64,000 bases of DNA from Serinicoccus profundi (lineage in GTDB: Bacteria > Actinomycetota > Actinomycetes > Actinomycetales > Dermatophilaceae). The notes beneath the pieces are model-generated. The model was not told where the DNA came from. It worked only from the letters and a program-made list of their open reading frames with translations, and did no database searches. Made by a program: the position numbers and the translations under genes. Positions 1 to 8,259 of the stretch are shown here, one piece after another (the first letter of the stretch is position 1; the number at the start of each line of letters is the position of its first letter). The stretch lies in the NCBI RefSeq assembly GCF_008001015.1, contig NZ_CP042862.1, positions 2,232,001-2,296,000 on the forward strand, written 5' to 3'.

Positions 1-1
1 A

Positions 2-949
2 CTCGTCGGGATGCGCGACGGCATCGAGGCCCACGTCGTGCTCCCCGCCCACCCTTCACCTGCCGGCGCGCCCCCCGGCCCACCCCCGCTGGTCTGCCGT
101 CCCCTCCCCCGCGTCTGGGCGCCGGAGGCGGCGCAGGAGGGCGCCGGATGGCCCGACGCAGCCCTGGAGGACGAGGGACCTGGCGCCGGGCACCAGACCG
201 CGCGGCCCGTGGGCGGCGACGCAGCCGCGCGGCCCGTGGGCGGTGACGAGGCCGCGCCGATGGCCGACGCATCCCAGGAGGGCGAGGTGCCCGACCTCGG
301 GCGCGGGGCCGCGTGGGCCGTAGGTGGTGACGAGGCCGCGCCGATGCAGCGTCCCGCTGGATCCATCCTGGTGCTCGGGCCACCCGGGTCGGGGCGCACG
401 ACTGCTCTGCAGTGGCTGCGGGCGGGGCGCGATGCGGTCGTGGTGGACCCCGCCGAGGATCACCGCCTGGAGGACCTCGAGGAGGAGTGCGCCCGGCTCG
501 GCCCCGGTGGGCTGCTCGTCGTGGACGACGCCCACCTGCTCTCAGGCAACCCGCTGGAGGAGGCCGTGGCCCAGCTGGCGACGGCATACCGGATGGAGCT
601 GCTCGTCGCCGCCGACCTGGACGCCGGCACGTCGTTCCGCGGGCTGGTGCCGTTGGCGGCCCGGGGGCGGACCGGTCTCGTGCTCAACGCGCACAGTCCG
701 AGCGATGGCGGCGTCCTGGGCGTGAGCCTGCCCGTCGGGGACCTGGCCATCCCCGGTCGCGGACTGCTCGTGCACCGTGGCCGGTGCACCCGGGTGCAGG
801 TCGCGGCGCCACCGCGACGGGACTCTCGTCCGGTTGGTCATCTCTCGGCCTCCTCGAGGGGGTTGAAAGATGACGAGCCGGACGAGAGTCGACCCGGTGT
901 GGCGACCACTGGGCGGCCGTCGGTCAGCGCTCCTCGAGCCGCCCCATGA
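2..949 (+). CDS. C-terminal part of an FtsK/SpoIIIE-like ATPase (5' end outside window)
   Basis: The reading frame is open from the window edge, so the start lies upstream. Counting from the Met at base 11, a P-loop GPPGSGRT is at about residues 123-130 and a Walker B-like LLVVDDAH about 40 residues later, followed by the closing motif GRGLLVHRGRCTRVQVA typical of the last ATPase domain of FtsK/SpoIIIE/EccC-type proteins. Such proteins pump DNA or secretion substrates at the membrane; which one is meant cannot be told from this fragment. Between residues 45 and 112 there is a Pro/Gly/Ala-rich stretch with three copies of a PVGGDEAA-like motif, which looks like an expanded linker. The last ~45 residues run through a long inverted repeat (821-890) and overlap the convergent gene by 26 bp, so they may not belong to the conserved fold. 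Confidence 0.75.
   Translation, partial: LVGMRDGIEAHVVLPAHPSPAGAPPGPPPLVCRPLPRVWAPEAAQEGAGWPDAALEDEGPGAGHQTARPVGGDAAARPVGGDEAAPMADASQEGEVPDLGRGAAWAVGGDEAAPMQRPAGSILVLGPPGSGRTTALQWLRAGRDAVVVDPAEDHRLEDLEEECARLGPGGLLVVDDAHLLSGNPLEEAVAQLATAYRMELLVAADLDAGTSFRGLVPLAARGRTGLVLNAHSPSDGGVLGVSLPVGDLAIPGRGLLVHRGRCTRVQVAAPPRRDSRPVGHLSASSRGLKDDEPDESRPGVATTGRPSVSAPRAAP
821..890. repeat. hyphenated inverted repeat in the 3' end of the FtsK-like gene
   Basis: Arms GACTCTCGTCCGG (821-833) and CCGGACGAGAGTC (878-890) are perfectly complementary. A second inner pair TCATCT (838-843)/AGATGA (869-874) extends the hairpin, and CCTCGAGG lies in the loop. It is far longer than chance pairing. It could act as a terminator-like hairpin or a protein site; no T-run follows. 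Confidence 0.7.
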
Positions 950-1349
950 GGAAGGTGGCGACGACGGTGCTGACGCCCAGCACCAGCACCCCGGCGCCGA
1001 TCCACCCCGGCACCAAGGGGAACAACGCGATGCCGAGCGGCACCATGAGGAAGTTGAAGGCGATCGCGGGCGCCTGGGCGCGAGGATGGCGCCGGCGCAG
1101 ACCGAGTGCGGTATAGCTCAGCGCGATGACGAAGACCACCATGGTCACGACCGACATGATGACGACCAGCAGGTCCTGGCCCTGGCCGAGAGCGAGCTCG
1201 ACAAGGTAGAACACGGCGAAGCCCGCGACGATCAGCGCCTCCAGCGCGACCAGCGCCGCCGCCACCCGACCGGCGGTGTGCTGACGAGGGGTCGGCGGGC
1301 CGAGGGGCTCGGGCTGAGGGTCCGGGGAGGCCGGGGGCGACGCGCTCAC
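924..1349 (-). CDS. four-helix integral membrane protein, function unknown
   Basis: This 141-residue protein has a Pro-rich cytosolic N-terminus of about 25 residues and then four hydrophobic segments (roughly residues 28-52, 60-82, 92-111 and 115-136) separated by short charged loops, one of them RRRHPRAQ. No catalytic motif is visible. The GTG start at 1349 is chosen because TACGAT (1361-1356) lies exactly 6 bases upstream, giving a leaderless transcript. It converges with and slightly overlaps the FtsK-like gene. I do not recognise the family; small membrane proteins of this layout are common in actinobacteria and often unassigned. Confidence 0.75.
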   Translation of the reverse strand: MSASPPASPDPQPEPLGPPTPRQHTAGRVAAALVALEALIVAGFAVFYLVELALGQGQDLLVVIMSVVTMVVFVIALSYTALGLRRRHPRAQAPAIAFNFLMVPLGIALFPLVPGWIGAGVLVLGVSTVVATFLMGRLEER

Positions 1350-1355
1350 CGCACC

Positions 1356-1361
1356 ATCGTA
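1356..1361 (-). promoter_or_regulatory. -10 element, leaderless start of the 924-1349 gene
   Basis: TACGAT on the minus strand, 6 bases before the GTG start at 1349. Confidence 0.55.
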
Positions 1362-1409
1362 GGTTCGGCCCGGCTCAGACCTTCCCGAGCCCGCAGGTCA
1401 GAAGCGGGG

Positions 1410-1517
1410 ACGGCAGGAGGCCGGGCAAGCGGAAAGCCAGGCGAGAAGCCGGGCCGGCAGGAAGCCAGACAAGCGGAAAGGCAGGCCGGCAGGAAGCCAC
1501 GCAAGCATGAAGCGCCG
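1410..1517. repeat. degenerate 32-bp tandem repeats in the 1350-1647 intergenic region
   Basis: Three related 32-bp units begin at 1410, 1454 and 1486; the second and third are directly adjacent. They share CGGCAGGAAGCC and CAAGCGGAAAG. A further short CAGGCGGC/GGCAGGAACC repetition continues to about 1595. Otherwise the 298 bp between the two convergent-side genes hold nothing I can interpret. Confidence 0.65.
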
Positions 1518-1647
1518 CGAAAGACAGGTGGGCAGAAACCCACGCGGCCGCCCGCAGAAGCCCAGGCGGCCGGCGGCAGGAACCCAGGCGGCAGGCGGCC
1601 AACGCCGGGCCTCTCCCCCGCGACGCTGTCTTCCCGTGCGCGCCCGG

Positions 1648-2445
1648 CTAGACCAGGTGCCCGGCGGGAGCCAGCTCGCGGGTGTGGAAGCGGTGGGCGA
1701 CGGCATACCCCAACCGCTCGTAGAGCGCGATCGCGCCCGCGTTGTCGGTGAACACGCTGAGCGTCGACACCCCGGCCTCCTCCACCGCGCGCGCGGTGAG
1801 CTCCTGCGTGAGCAGGCCGCCGAGTCCGTGGCCGCGCAGGTCCGGGCGGACGATGATGCCGGCGAGGTGCGGCATACCCGAGGCCAGCTCGTGCAAGGCA
1901 CCGACGGCGACGATGTCGTCCGCGCGGTCGCGGACCGCGAGCCATGCGGTGGCGAAGCCGAAGCCCGGGAAGCCCATGTAGCGGCCGTCGCTGTGCGCCG
2001 CACCGAAGCTCTCGATGAGCGCGGCGTCGCGGTGGTCGTCCAGGTCGTGCACCGCCAGCCCACGGGCCGAGAGCTCGGCGCGGGCGTCCAGGCCGTAGTC
2101 GTGCTCGGTCCACATGAACGACCAGTGCCCGGAGCCGGTGCTCGCATAGGGCCCGGGCAGCGACAGGGGACGGTCCTCGCTGGTGGAGAACCACTCCAGC
2201 GCGAGATCCTCACCGCCCGCCTCGACGATGGCTGCCAGCGCCTGCGACTCCGAGGACCTGACGGCTGAGGCACCGACCACCGCCGCACCGCCCCAGTGAC
2301 CCGAACCGGGGCGCCACGGACCCACGCAGGCCCAGCCGTCCGGCGCGGCGACCGCCACGATCTCGCTGCTCGTGGCGAAGCGCACGAACGGGTCGTGGTC
2401 GGAGAGTCTGAGCAGTTCGTCACGGTCGACCTGACTCCATGTCAC
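1648..2445 (-). CDS. GNAT-family N-acetyltransferase
   Basis: The 265-residue protein ends in a GNAT domain: the acetyl-CoA-binding motif A reads IIVRPDLRGHGLGGLL (R-x-x-G-x-G type) and is followed by the motif B region ALYERLGYAVAHRFHTR. The N-terminal half (about residues 1-130) is a second, divergent GNAT-like or adaptor domain, so this is probably a tandem-GNAT protein. The GTG at 2445 is preferred over far upstream in-frame starts, because the longer frame would run over the divergent gene's promoter and start. The substrate is unknown; GNAT enzymes acetylate antibiotics, amino acids, polyamines or protein termini. Confidence 0.82.
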   Translation of the reverse strand: MTWSQVDRDELLRLSDHDPFVRFATSSEIVAVAAPDGWACVGPWRPGSGHWGGAAVVGASAVRSSESQALAAIVEAGGEDLALEWFSTSEDRPLSLPGPYASTGSGHWSFMWTEHDYGLDARAELSARGLAVHDLDDHRDAALIESFGAAHSDGRYMGFPGFGFATAWLAVRDRADDIVAVGALHELASGMPHLAGIIVRPDLRGHGLGGLLTQELTARAVEEAGVSTLSVFTDNAGAIALYERLGYAVAHRFHTRELAPAGHLV

Positions 2446-2552
2446 GGGCGGTAGCCTGCCACACCCGCGAGGCCGGGAGAAGATCCCCCTGGGGTATGCC
2501 GGTGGGAGCGTCTGCGCGCGCACCGCGGCTCGCGCCGGGGCACCCGCTCGCC

Positions 2553-2558
2553 TACGCT
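2553..2558 (+). promoter_or_regulatory. -10 element of the PGPGW-family gene
   Basis: TACGCT lies 8 bases before the GTG start at 2567, which fits a leaderless transcript. Confidence 0.5.
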
Positions 2559-2566
2559 CAACCCTT

Positions 2567-3190
2567 GTGAGTGCCGCCGCCAAGAGAATCGCCCTGGAGA
2601 CCCTGGGCTGGGTCGTCCTGGTGGCCGGCATCCTGGCGTTGGTGCTCCCCGGTCCGGGGCTGCTGCTCACCTTCGCCGGCCTGTGGATCCTGTCGACGCA
2701 GTATGCCTGGGCCCGCCGCTGGACCAACCCGGTCAAGATCCGCGCCCTGCGTGGTGCCGCCGAGGGGGTCGAGACGATCCCGCGCATCATCCTGTCCGCC
2801 CTCATCGCCCTGGGACTGGTCGGGGTCGCGGTGTTCTGGCTGATGTCGCCGCCACCGCCGAGCTGGTGGCCGATCGACGAGCGCTGGTGGCTCTTCGGCG
2901 GTCGGCCGGTCGCCATCACCATGATCGTCTCGAGCGCGATCGCGATCGTGCTGCTCGTCTACAGCGTCGTGCGGTTCTACGGCAAGCCGCAGGCCCGCGC
3001 CGAGATCGATCGGATGGAGGCTGAGCACCTGGCGGCCGTCGCCCGGGAGGCGCGGAGCGAGGCGAGCGAGGAGACCGAGGAGGCCCGTCAGGCACAGGAG
3101 GAGGCGCGCGAGGCTCAGGAGCGCGCCGACGCGTCGGAGGCGCAGGCTGCGGCCGAGACCAGCCCCGACGAGGCTCCCAGGGCTAGCTGA
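2567..3190 (+). CDS. PGPGW-family transmembrane protein with charged coiled-coil tail
   Basis: A 207-residue protein. Residues 10-45 form a hydrophobic hairpin around LVLPGPGLLL, the hallmark of the PGPGW (TIGR02611-like) membrane family of actinobacteria. Two further membrane segments follow at about 72-92 and 112-137, the latter after the loop SPPPPSWWPIDERWW. From about residue 145 the chain is a highly charged Glu/Ala/Arg heptad-like helix (EEARQAQEEAREAQERA), probably a cytosolic coiled coil. The GTG start sits just behind a -10 hexamer. The function of this family is not known to me. Divergent from the GNAT gene. Confidence 0.8.
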   Translation: MSAAAKRIALETLGWVVLVAGILALVLPGPGLLLTFAGLWILSTQYAWARRWTNPVKIRALRGAAEGVETIPRIILSALIALGLVGVAVFWLMSPPPPSWWPIDERWWLFGGRPVAITMIVSSAIAIVLLVYSVVRFYGKPQARAEIDRMEAEHLAAVAREARSEASEETEEARQAQEEAREAQERADASEAQAAAETSPDEAPRAS

Positions 3191-3243
3191 CGCGGCATCC
3201 CCATCCGCCGGTATGCCGCCGCTGGTCAGCGGCGCGGCCGCTA

Positions 3244-3421
3244 GGAGCGCAGTCGGTGGGGCCGCGCTGGGAGCGCAGTCGGAGGGGCCGCGATCCAGCC
3301 CGGTCCGTGCCAGGCGCTCAGCCGGTGGTCAGCAGGCCAGCCCGGCCCATCAGGAGCTCAGTCGGTGGGTCAGCAGGCCAGCCTGGCCCGCCGGGCGCTC
3401 AGTCGGTGGGGCAGCAGGGGG
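3244..3421. repeat. tandem echoes of the miaB 3' end
   Basis: Five degenerate copies of a GCTCAGTCGGTGGGGC-like core start near 3244, 3270, 3313, 3353 and 3394. The last copy contains the miaB stop codon (TCA at 3399-3401 on the plus strand) and its final codons; the others fill the intergenic space towards 3190. Confidence 0.7.
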
Positions 3422-4943
3422 CCGTGCTGACGGCGACCGGCGGCGGCGCGCCGACAGTGGGGATCCCGAGGCTCACCGCGGGCTTGGTCACTGCCCCCGG
3501 GGTCGCACCGTCCTGCAGCGCCGCCCACGCGTCGCCGCCGCGGGTGCGGCGCACGGCATACACCCCACCCTGGACGCCGGAGTCGGCGACGAGGTGGTGC
3601 GGCGCGCCATACGTCACCGCCACGGTCACCGCGTCGCCCGGCCGGGGCACCTCGGCACCCTCGGGCACCGCGAAATGCACGAGCCGGTTGTCCTTGGCCC
3701 GCCCGGAGAGGCGGTGGGTCTCGGCGTCCTTGCGGCCCTCACCAGGCGCCACGAGCACCTCGACCTCGCGTCCCTCGACCTCGCGGTTGCCCGCCCAGGA
3801 GACCTCCTCCTGCAGCGCGAGGAGCCGGTCGAAGCGCTCCTGGACGACCGCCTTGGGGATCTGGTCGTCCATCTCGGCGGCCGGGGTGCCGGGGCGGATG
3901 GAGTACTGGAAGGTGAAGGCGCTGGAGAAGCGTGAGGCGCGCACGACGTCGAGGGTGTCCTGGAAGTCCTGCTCGGTCTCCCCCGGGAAACCGACGATGA
4001 GGTCGGTCGTGATCGCGGCGTCCGGGATCTGCTCACGCACGCGGTCCAGGATCCCGAGGAACTTCTCGGAGCGGTAGGACCGGCGCATCGCCTTGAGCAC
4101 CCGGTCCGAGCCCGACTGCAGCGGCATGTGCAGGCTGGGCATGACGTTGGGCGTCTCCGCCATCGCGGTGATGACGTCGTCGGTGAAGGCCGCCGGGTGC
4201 GGCGAGGTGAAGCGCACCCGCTCCAGCCCCTCGATCTGCCCGCAGGAGCGCAGCAGCTTGCCGAAGGCCAGCCGGTCGCCGAACTCCACGCCGTAGGTGT
4301 TGACGTTCTGCCCCAGCAGGGTGACCTCCACGACACCCTGCGCGACGAGCGCCTCGATCTCGGCCAGGATCTCGCCGGGGCGGCGGTCCTTCTCCTTGCC
4401 GCGCAGCGCCGGGACGATGCAGAAGGTGCAGGTGTTGTTGCACCCGACCGAGATCGACACCCAGCCGGAGTATGCCGAGTCCCGCCGGGTCGGCAGGGTG
4501 GAGGGGAAGGTCTCCAGCGACTCGAGGATCTCGACCTCGGCGGCCTTGTTGTGGCGGGCCCGGTCGAGCAGGGCCGGGAGCGAGCCGACGTTGTGGGTGC
4601 CGAAGACGACGTCCACCCAGGGGGCTCGCTCGACGATGGTGGAGCGGTCCTTCTGCGCCAGGCAGCCACCGACCGCGATCTGCATGTCGGGGTTGGTCTG
4701 CTTCGCCGGGCGGAGCTGGCCGAGGTTGCCGTAGAGCTTGTTGGCGGCGTTCTCCCGGACCGCGCAGGTGTTGAAGACGACGACATCGGCCACCTGCGGG
4801 CGCTCATCCCCCGGCAGGCTGGCCAGGTCGACGTAGCCGGCCGTCTCGAGAAGGCCGGCGAGGCGCTCGGAGTCGTGGACGTTCATCTGGCACCCGTGGG
4901 TGCGCACGTCATAGGTCCTGGTGCTGGTGGTCGTCGTGCTCAT
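3399..4943 (-). CDS. miaB: tRNA-2-methylthio-N6-dimethylallyladenosine synthase MiaB
   Basis: A radical-SAM methylthiotransferase that adds a methylthio group to i6A37 of tRNAs reading U-starting codons. The N-terminal UPF0004 domain carries the three auxiliary-cluster cysteines ([23 protein letters not shown]). The radical-SAM cluster motif is [11 protein letters not shown] at about residues 168-178. A TRAM domain ([13 protein letters not shown]) follows near residue 400. At 514 residues it has an extra tail of about 50 residues beyond TRAM ending in TAPCCPTD, which is encoded by the repeat echoed downstream. The start at 4943 has TACCCT nine bases upstream. It lies behind the TSUP gene in the same direction and two genes from recX-recA, as in many actinobacteria. 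Confidence 0.96.
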   Translation of the reverse strand: MSTTTTSTRTYDVRTHGCQMNVHDSERLAGLLETAGYVDLASLPGDERPQVADVVVFNTCAVRENAANKLYGNLGQLRPAKQTNPDMQIAVGGCLAQKDRSTIVERAPWVDVVFGTHNVGSLPALLDRARHNKAAEVEILESLETFPSTLPTRRDSAYSGWVSISVGCNNTCTFCIVPALRGKEKDRRPGEILAEIEALVAQGVVEVTLLGQNVNTYGVEFGDRLAFGKLLRSCGQIEGLERVRFTSPHPAAFTDDVITAMAETPNVMPSLHMPLQSGSDRVLKAMRRSYRSEKFLGILDRVREQIPDAAITTDLIVGFPGETEQDFQDTLDVVRASRFSSAFTFQYSIRPGTPAAEMDDQIPKAVVQERFDRLLALQEEVSWAGNREVEGREVEVLVAPGEGRKDAETHRLSGRAKDNRLVHFAVPEGAEVPRPGDAVTVAVTYGAPHHLVADSGVQGGVYAVRRTRGGDAWAALQDGATPGAVTKPAVSLGIPTVGAPPPVAVSTAPCCPTD

Positions 4944-4952
4944 CGCAGGTCC

Positions 4953-4958
4953 AGGGTA
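4953..4958 (-). promoter_or_regulatory. -10 element of miaB
   Basis: TACCCT on the minus strand, nine bases before the ATG at 4943, so transcription would start at or within a base or two of the start codon. Confidence 0.5.
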
Positions 4959-4994
4959 CGCGCTCGGCCAGGGCCGGCCGTGCGGCCGGGAGGT

Positions 4995-5741
4995 TCACCC
5001 GAGCCAGGACAGCAGACCCCGGACGAGCGCCACCAGCCCACCGGTGGCGGCCACGCCGATCGCGACCCGCCGGGCGGTGCCCATCCCCACGCGGCCGCTC
5101 ACCAGCGAGCCGGCAGCGATACCGACCGGGACCGCGACGCACATCGCCACCCAGGTCCACCACGGGACCAACCCCTCGGCCGGGGTGGCGCCGACCACGA
5201 CCTTGGTCACCACGGACGCGGAGTTGGCGAGCAGGAAGATGGGCTGCAGGGTCGCGGCGAACGAGCGCTGGTCCCAGCGGGAGGCGACGGCATAGACCGC
5301 CATGGCTGGACCGGCGACCCCAGCGGTGGTGTTCATGAAGCCGGCCACCGCCCCGGAGACGACGACCGCACCGCGCCCGGTCACCGTCAGCCGGCGCCGG
5401 GTGCCCAGGACGGCGCCGATGGCCACGAGCACGCTCGCCCCGAGCACGACGTCCAGGACGGCGGTCGAGACGTGCCGCACCACCAGGGCACCGACCACCG
5501 AGCCGACCAGCAGCAGCGGCACCAAGGTCCAGAACCGCCGCCAGTCCACGTCGCCGCGCAGCATGACGGCCAGGATCGCGGCCGCGACGATCGCCGCGAC
5601 GTTGGAGACCATGACCCCGGCCACCGGCCCGATGAGCACCGTGGCGACGGGCGCGACGCTCATCCCCAGCCCCATACCGGCCACGCGTTGCAGCGCCGCC
5701 CCCAGGGTGACGGCGGCGATGACGAGCACGGCGAAGGTCAC
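4995..5741 (-). CDS. TSUP-family (TauE/SafE-like) membrane permease
   Basis: A 248-residue polytopic protein with about eight hydrophobic helices in the two-half arrangement of the TSUP (DUF81) family, which exports or imports sulfur- and carbon-containing anions such as sulfite, sulfoacetate or taurine derivatives. Family-like signatures are the Gly-rich first helix QRVAGMGLGMSVAPV and the second-half helix GAVAGFMNTTAGVAGPAMAVY. The GTG at 5741 starts MTFAVLVIAAVTLGAALQRV. It lies 51 bp upstream of miaB in the same direction. No substrate can be deduced. Confidence 0.82.
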   Translation of the reverse strand: MTFAVLVIAAVTLGAALQRVAGMGLGMSVAPVATVLIGPVAGVMVSNVAAIVAAAILAVMLRGDVDWRRFWTLVPLLLVGSVVGALVVRHVSTAVLDVVLGASVLVAIGAVLGTRRRLTVTGRGAVVVSGAVAGFMNTTAGVAGPAMAVYAVASRWDQRSFAATLQPIFLLANSASVVTKVVVGATPAEGLVPWWTWVAMCVAVPVGIAAGSLVSGRVGMGTARRVAIGVAATGGLVALVRGLLSWLG

Positions 5742-5839
5742 ACGGGGCAGTCTCTCTCACGTCCGGCACTCCGGCTGCCACCGGAGGCGTGCGGCGCTAC
5801 TGTGTGCCTCACAGCAGGCGCGAGCGAAGGAGCACCGTC

Positions 5840-6256
5840 ATGAGCGATCAGGCCGACCGCGAGACCATCGGCGACGATCTCGGGGTGTGGAGCGTCGATG
5901 CGGAGGACCAGCTGCAGCCCGAGGACACGCTCGACGGGGAGGGGGACGTGCTGGACCGGGGGTACCAGACCGGCGAGCACTACGTCGGATCCTCGGCCTT
6001 CGGAGTCACCGCGGACGAGCAGTCGCACGAGGAGAGCATCGCCCAGCGGGAGCGCCAGGAGGAGTCGGAGCGGTATGCCGAGCGGCACCGCCCGGACGGA
6101 GAGGCGCGCGAGATCGCGCGCGAGTGCCGCACCACGAGCTGGGACTCGCCGGAGGAGTCGGCCATGCACTACCACGACCCCGACGCGGACACCGAGGAGC
6201 TCACCGAGGTCGAGTGGGAGCCCTCGGACGACGTGCCGCGCAGTGAGGACGAGTAG
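5840..6256 (+). CDS. DUF5709-like acidic hydrophilic protein
   Basis: A 138-residue, strongly acidic protein without membrane segments. The block LQPEDTLDGEGDVLDRGYQT and the later FGVTADEQSHEESIAQR resemble the conserved core of DUF5709 proteins, which are small, soluble and uncharacterised in actinobacteria. The ATG at 5840 is chosen over an in-frame upstream ATG (5789), because AAGGAG (5827-5832) stands seven bases before it; a TACTGT hexamer at 5798-5803 would give a leader of about 30 bases. This is one of the few genes here with a clear Shine-Dalgarno leader. Its stop almost touches the convergent gene; the junction GAGTAGCCCGGGCTGCTC is nearly palindromic. Confidence 0.75.
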   Translation: MSDQADRETIGDDLGVWSVDAEDQLQPEDTLDGEGDVLDRGYQTGEHYVGSSAFGVTADEQSHEESIAQRERQEESERYAERHRPDGEAREIARECRTTSWDSPEESAMHYHDPDADTEELTEVEWEPSDDVPRSEDE

Positions 6257-6266
6257 CCCGGGCTGC

Positions 6267-7553
6267 TCAGTGCTGCGGGTCGACCTCGGCCCAGAAGCGC
6301 TCCCAGCGTGGCCAGTCGAGGTAGCCCACGTCGAGGCCGTCCTGCCAGTCGTCCCATTCGATGACGCCCAGGCTGCGACCCGCGTGATCAGGCCTCGTGG
6401 AGAGCACGTCGGTGAGCGCCTCCAGGTCGGCCCACTTCCCGGCGTCCCGCACACGCACTGAGCGCGGCTCTCCGCGTGCCGTCCAGTGGAGCACCTGGGC
6501 GCCCTCCTCCTGCTCGACCCGGACGTCGCCGTCCACGGCGAAGTGCCCGCTGCTGAGCTCTGCGGCGAGGAGGAGGTAGTCGGCGTAGTCGACCGGGCCG
6601 GTGTCCTTGGCCGGAATCGTCAGGCACAGCCGCGCCTCGGTCAGCATCGCGCGCACCAGCTCGACCGTCTCGTCGGAGAGATAGATGTCTCGGGTGAGGT
6701 CGAGAGCCCCGGGATCGAGGATCCCGTGCTCGCCGAGTCGACGGGCCAGCTGCACCGCCCTCGGTGAGGGCGGATCCTCCCGCTCCAGGGGTGGGAGACC
6801 TCGGCGGCTCAGCTCGGCGCGGCCCCAGCTGCTGAGTGACAGGAGCTCCAGGGTCGAGTATGCCCGGGACGAGTCGCGACCTGGCTGCGCGCCCGCCTCG
6901 AGCGCGGCCCGGCCGAGTGCCTCAGCGTCTGCGTCCTCCACCCGCGTCGCCAGCCGCGCCGCGAACCGCAGGAGGTCGCCCAGCTCGACGACCGGCTCGG
7001 GCGCACGGAACAGGCGCCGACGGGGCCGCAGCGCGGCGAGAGCCACCTGCAGCAGCGGCCCTGGGTCAGGGACCGCGGGCACGGCGTCCCATCCGGCACT
7101 GTAGGCCGCACGGAGGTCCTTGGGGTCCGTGGACCCGGCGAGGCCACGCACGATCCGCGTGACCTCGTGCCCGTCACCCACAGCACCCAACGTCACCGCG
7201 GCCCACACGGCCTGCTCGGCCCGGCGCAGGTCGGGCTGCCGGAGCTCGCGGCGCACGGCCTCCTGCAGGACCGCCCGGGCCTCGGCGGTGGCGACCCGGT
7301 CGGTGTAGCTCAGCAACCCTGCCGTGGCGTCGCCGTCCTCCACCATGGCCTTCAACGGCAGAGGGTCGTCCGCGAGCTCGGCGAGGAGGATGGCGGCAGC
7401 CGCGCGGCGGTAAGGGCTCTCCGAGGCGAGCAGCTGACGCAGGGCGGCGACCGCCTCCGGGTCGGGCCTCCCCTGCGCGCGGAGGTCGGCGACCTCCCTG
7501 GGGTCGAGCTGGTCCGGCGTCGAGCGGAGACGTCGCTGCGCGGTCGCGTTCAT
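6267..7553 (-). CDS. uncharacterised 428-residue protein
   Basis: I do not recognise this family. The protein is soluble, Leu/Ala/Arg-rich and largely helical. Its first half (to about residue 200) shows repeated helix pairs such as ALRQLLASESPYRRAAAAIL and AEQAVWAAVTLGAVGDGHEV, which suggest HEAT-like repeats. The C-terminus is Trp-rich (EWDDWQDGLD, YLDWPRWERFWAEVD). The start at 7553 is chosen because TATGCT (7566-7561) lies seven bases upstream; an ATG at 7565 is the alternative. It follows recX by 70 bp in the same direction but has its own -10. Confidence 0.7.
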   Translation of the reverse strand: MNATAQRRLRSTPDQLDPREVADLRAQGRPDPEAVAALRQLLASESPYRRAAAAILLAELADDPLPLKAMVEDGDATAGLLSYTDRVATAEARAVLQEAVRRELRQPDLRRAEQAVWAAVTLGAVGDGHEVTRIVRGLAGSTDPKDLRAAYSAGWDAVPAVPDPGPLLQVALAALRPRRRLFRAPEPVVELGDLLRFAARLATRVEDADAEALGRAALEAGAQPGRDSSRAYSTLELLSLSSWGRAELSRRGLPPLEREDPPSPRAVQLARRLGEHGILDPGALDLTRDIYLSDETVELVRAMLTEARLCLTIPAKDTGPVDYADYLLLAAELSSGHFAVDGDVRVEQEEGAQVLHWTARGEPRSVRVRDAGKWADLEALTDVLSTRPDHAGRSLGVIEWDDWQDGLDVGYLDWPRWERFWAEVDPQH

Positions 7554-7560
7554 GCCGATC

Positions 7561-7566
7561 AGCATA
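7561..7566 (-). promoter_or_regulatory. -10 element of the 6267-7553 gene
   Basis: TATGCT on the minus strand seven bases before the ATG at 7553. Confidence 0.5.
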
Positions 7567-7586
7567 GGCAGCGACGGGCCTGGCGT

Positions 7587-7633
7587 GCAGCGCCCGACCT
7601 CAGTCGCGGCGCAGCGCCCGACCTCAGTCGCGG
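7587..7633. repeat. 24-bp tandem duplication across the recX stop codon
   Basis: The segment starting GCAGCGCCCGACCTCAGTCG at 7587 is repeated at 7611 with a 24-bp period. The second copy contains the recX stop (7624-7626) and the codons for its last residues; the first copy is its echo downstream of the gene. Confidence 0.75.
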
Positions 7634-8259
7634 CCGTGCTCCGGCAGGTCGTCCAGAGCCTCCCGGATGACCTGGAAGGACACCCCGGCGTCATAGCCCT
7701 TGCGGGCCAGGAACGCCGCGAGGCGACGGGTCTGGACCTCGCGGCCCAGACCCCGCATGGTGCGGAGGCGTCGCGCGACGAGGGCGCGTGCCTGCTCCTT
7801 CTCCTGCTGCGGGTCGATGTCCTGCAAGATGGCGTCGACGAGCTCGTCCGACACCCCCTTCTGCCGCAGCTCCTGGCGCAGCGCACCCGCGGCGAGGCCC
7901 TTGGTCTCCTGCTTGGACCGGACATACATCTCCGCGTAGGCCTCGTCGTCGACGAGCCCCACCTCGGTCATGCGGTCCAGCACCCGGGCCGACGCCTGCG
8001 GGTCGCACCCCTTGTCGCGCAGCTTGTCCTCGAGCTGACGCCGGGTCCGCGGCCCCATGGCGAGCTGGCGCAGCACGACCTTGCGGGCTTCCGCCTGGGG
8101 GTCGGTGTGGGCCTGCTCACCCGGCGTCCCCGCCGTGTCGCCCTTGGGGTGAGGGTCACCTGTCGTCGCAGGGCCCGACCGGAGCCCGTAGGCGCTGGCC
8201 GCCGACTCGGCGGCCGCCAGCGCCTCCCGGGCCGCAGACAACCTGTCTGCGCCGGCCAT
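7624..8259 (-). CDS. recX: regulatory protein RecX
   Basis: RecX binds RecA filaments and limits their activity. The 211-residue protein has an N-terminal extension of about 55 residues (Pro/Gly/Ala-rich) and then three-helix repeats typical of RecX: RKVVLRQLAMGPRTRRQLEDKL, VLDRMTEVGLVDDEAYAEMY and ALRQELRQKGVSDELVDAIL. Its ATG shares one base with the recA stop (TGATG), so it is translationally coupled and transcribed with recA. The first residues (AGADRL) repeat the AGTDRL of the recA N-terminus at the DNA level. Confidence 0.93.
   Translation of the reverse strand: MAGADRLSAAREALAAAESAASAYGLRSGPATTGDPHPKGDTAGTPGEQAHTDPQAEARKVVLRQLAMGPRTRRQLEDKLRDKGCDPQASARVLDRMTEVGLVDDEAYAEMYVRSKQETKGLAAGALRQELRQKGVSDELVDAILQDIDPQQEKEQARALVARRLRTMRGLGREVQTRRLAAFLARKGYDAGVSFQVIREALDDLPEHGRD

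Noticed and set aside
870-1751. 293-codon plus-strand ORF
   Set aside because: Opposite to the membrane-protein gene and running through repeats; Arg/Gly/Pro-rich without structure.
3213-3935. Plus-strand ORF opposite the end of miaB
   Set aside because: Made of repeat DNA and miaB antisense sequence.
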